64,000 nucleotides of DNA from Diphasiastrum complanatum (taxonomy: Eukaryota; Streptophyta; Lycopodiopsida; Lycopodiales; Lycopodiaceae), in NCBI GenBank assembly GCA_029204225.1, contig CM055103.1, positions 7,085,581-7,149,580 on the forward strand. The letters are read 5' to 3'. Below are positions 63,130 through 64,000 of the stretch, piece by piece. The translations under genes and the position numbers were made by a program. Each line of letters begins with the position of its first letter. The first letter of the stretch is position 1. The notes below the pieces were generated by a model that saw only the letters and a list, made by a program, of their open reading frames with translations, was not told the DNA's origin and did no database searches.

Positions 63130-63850
63130 TTCATCATTGTGGCCTTCCCATTGATAGACTTTTAACTTTGGTCTGTATACACGAGAAAATTATTAGTTGT
63201 GAATGTTGTACATGAGCCAATGGTGAAGGAAGTTTAATCTCTTTTGGTATATGACGTCTTCCTAATCTTTCTAAATCCAGCAAACGGATTCGCTGGTCGT
63301 CAGATAACTCATCTTCTCCCAAAATAAGAATGCCATCCTCACTGGTGGATACTTCAGTAGCAAAAGTGTTTTCAGGTATCCACTCAATAGGGAGTGCATT
63401 TATCATACATAAGGGCAGGATGAGAGTGTTGACATCCGTGGAGTTTATAGTTATATCAACTAGATCCTCTTCCTGAACTTCTTGTTCACAAAGAGTAGCG
63501 TTGACACAATCGATGGTCACTAAAGCATGACCCCAATTAATGATATCAATACTTTGCATGTAATGACCCTTTATAGTTGAATCGACACTTTCTGGGTCAT
63601 CATAGGTAGTTGAAAACCAATTGTCTTCAATTCGTGCAGGCTTTATCTTCCCTGTGACATCTCCTGTCTATGTTGTCAAAAACTATCTTGTTTTTCTTCC
63701 AGCCTTGAATTACTCCGACCATTTCTAACCAAGTCATTCCAAGAAGGAATTTATAGGTGTGTGGTTCATCATGAAAGTCTACTACAACACACTCTATGGT
63801 GAAATTCAAACCCACAATTTTAATCAATAAATTTCTTATGTGACCTGGTA
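63130..63850 (-). pseudogene. Ty3/gypsy protease and protease-RT linker, part 1 of a split element
   Basis: Minus-strand frames read IECVVVDFHDEPHTYKFLLG then MTWLEMVGVIQ (retroviral-type protease end in gypsy elements with long linkers), then a 141-codon acidic linker (LPLCMINALPIEWIPENTFA, EDELSDDQRIRLLDLERLGR). That linker runs on in the other gypsy part at 62,529 downward (MEDISKIPPEIVDDPLYDVP). The two parts are separated by a plus-strand copia fragment. It continues toward the right edge. Confidence 0.65.
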
Positions 63851-64000
63851 GGCATCGTCATTCTTTGGTCAGCCATTCATAACTTGTACTTAGGCCTTTC
63901 CAATGTGCCACTATTGAGAATGGCTTGCACGGGTGGATAGGTGTTGTAGTGCATATGTAAGGTGATGTTGTTACCTTTAGCAACACCAATATGAGTAAGT

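Overview
This window is nuclear DNA from a land plant. The evidence is two spliced plant-type genes with GT/AG introns: a myo-inositol oxygenase on the minus strand at the left end and a secreted alpha-type carbonic anhydrase on the plus strand at about 55-57 kb. They sit in AT-rich DNA full of broken LTR retrotransposons, long GA/CT microsatellites and small DNA transposons. The lineage cannot be fixed from the sequence alone. Nothing looks bacterial, organellar or CRISPR-like.

Layout. 0-3.5 kb: the first four coding exons of myo-inositol oxygenase, its leader, and an upstream region with a cluster of ACGT-core (ABRE/G-box) motifs. 3.9-8.2 kb: tandem repeats, a Ty3/gypsy integrase/chromodomain tail with the start of its 3' LTR, and a 152-bp tandem repeat. 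9.2-21.7 kb: nested and rearranged Ty1/copia elements. Element A has a primer-binding site, gag, protease and integrase. Element B runs from gag to RNase H. An unexplained segment occurs twice. Element H, on the minus strand, has an LTR, a primer-binding site, a long GC-rich leader and a gag-integrase-RNase H body with large internal deletions. 22-30 kb: mostly intergenic, with microsatellites, one unrecognised ORF pair and two families of small terminal-inverted-repeat elements. 30-49 kb: more copia and gypsy fragments in both orientations, including two related minus-strand copia elements (E and F) joined through a truncated LTR. 49-55 kb: repeats and AT-rich spacer. 55.1-57 kb: the carbonic anhydrase gene with a duplicated TATA-containing promoter segment. 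57.1-58.3 kb: a MITE and a 703-bp hAT-like element with an 8-bp target duplication. 60.8-63.9 kb: a copia 5' LTR/gag start interleaved with a minus-strand gypsy element.

The only likely functional host genes are the two enzymes. The inositol oxygenase leaves the window with an intact splice donor. For the carbonic anhydrase no final exon was recognised. All retroelement coding regions seen carry stops, frameshifts or deletions of catalytic motifs. Some of the loss looks like C-to-T decay and some like deletion at short matches. The most novel-looking items are: an open reading frame that starts as a copia integrase-RT linker and continues into about 200 residues of unknown sequence, with that segment duplicated nearby; the hAT-like element carrying a block of perfect GC palindromes; and two TIR element families each present twice.
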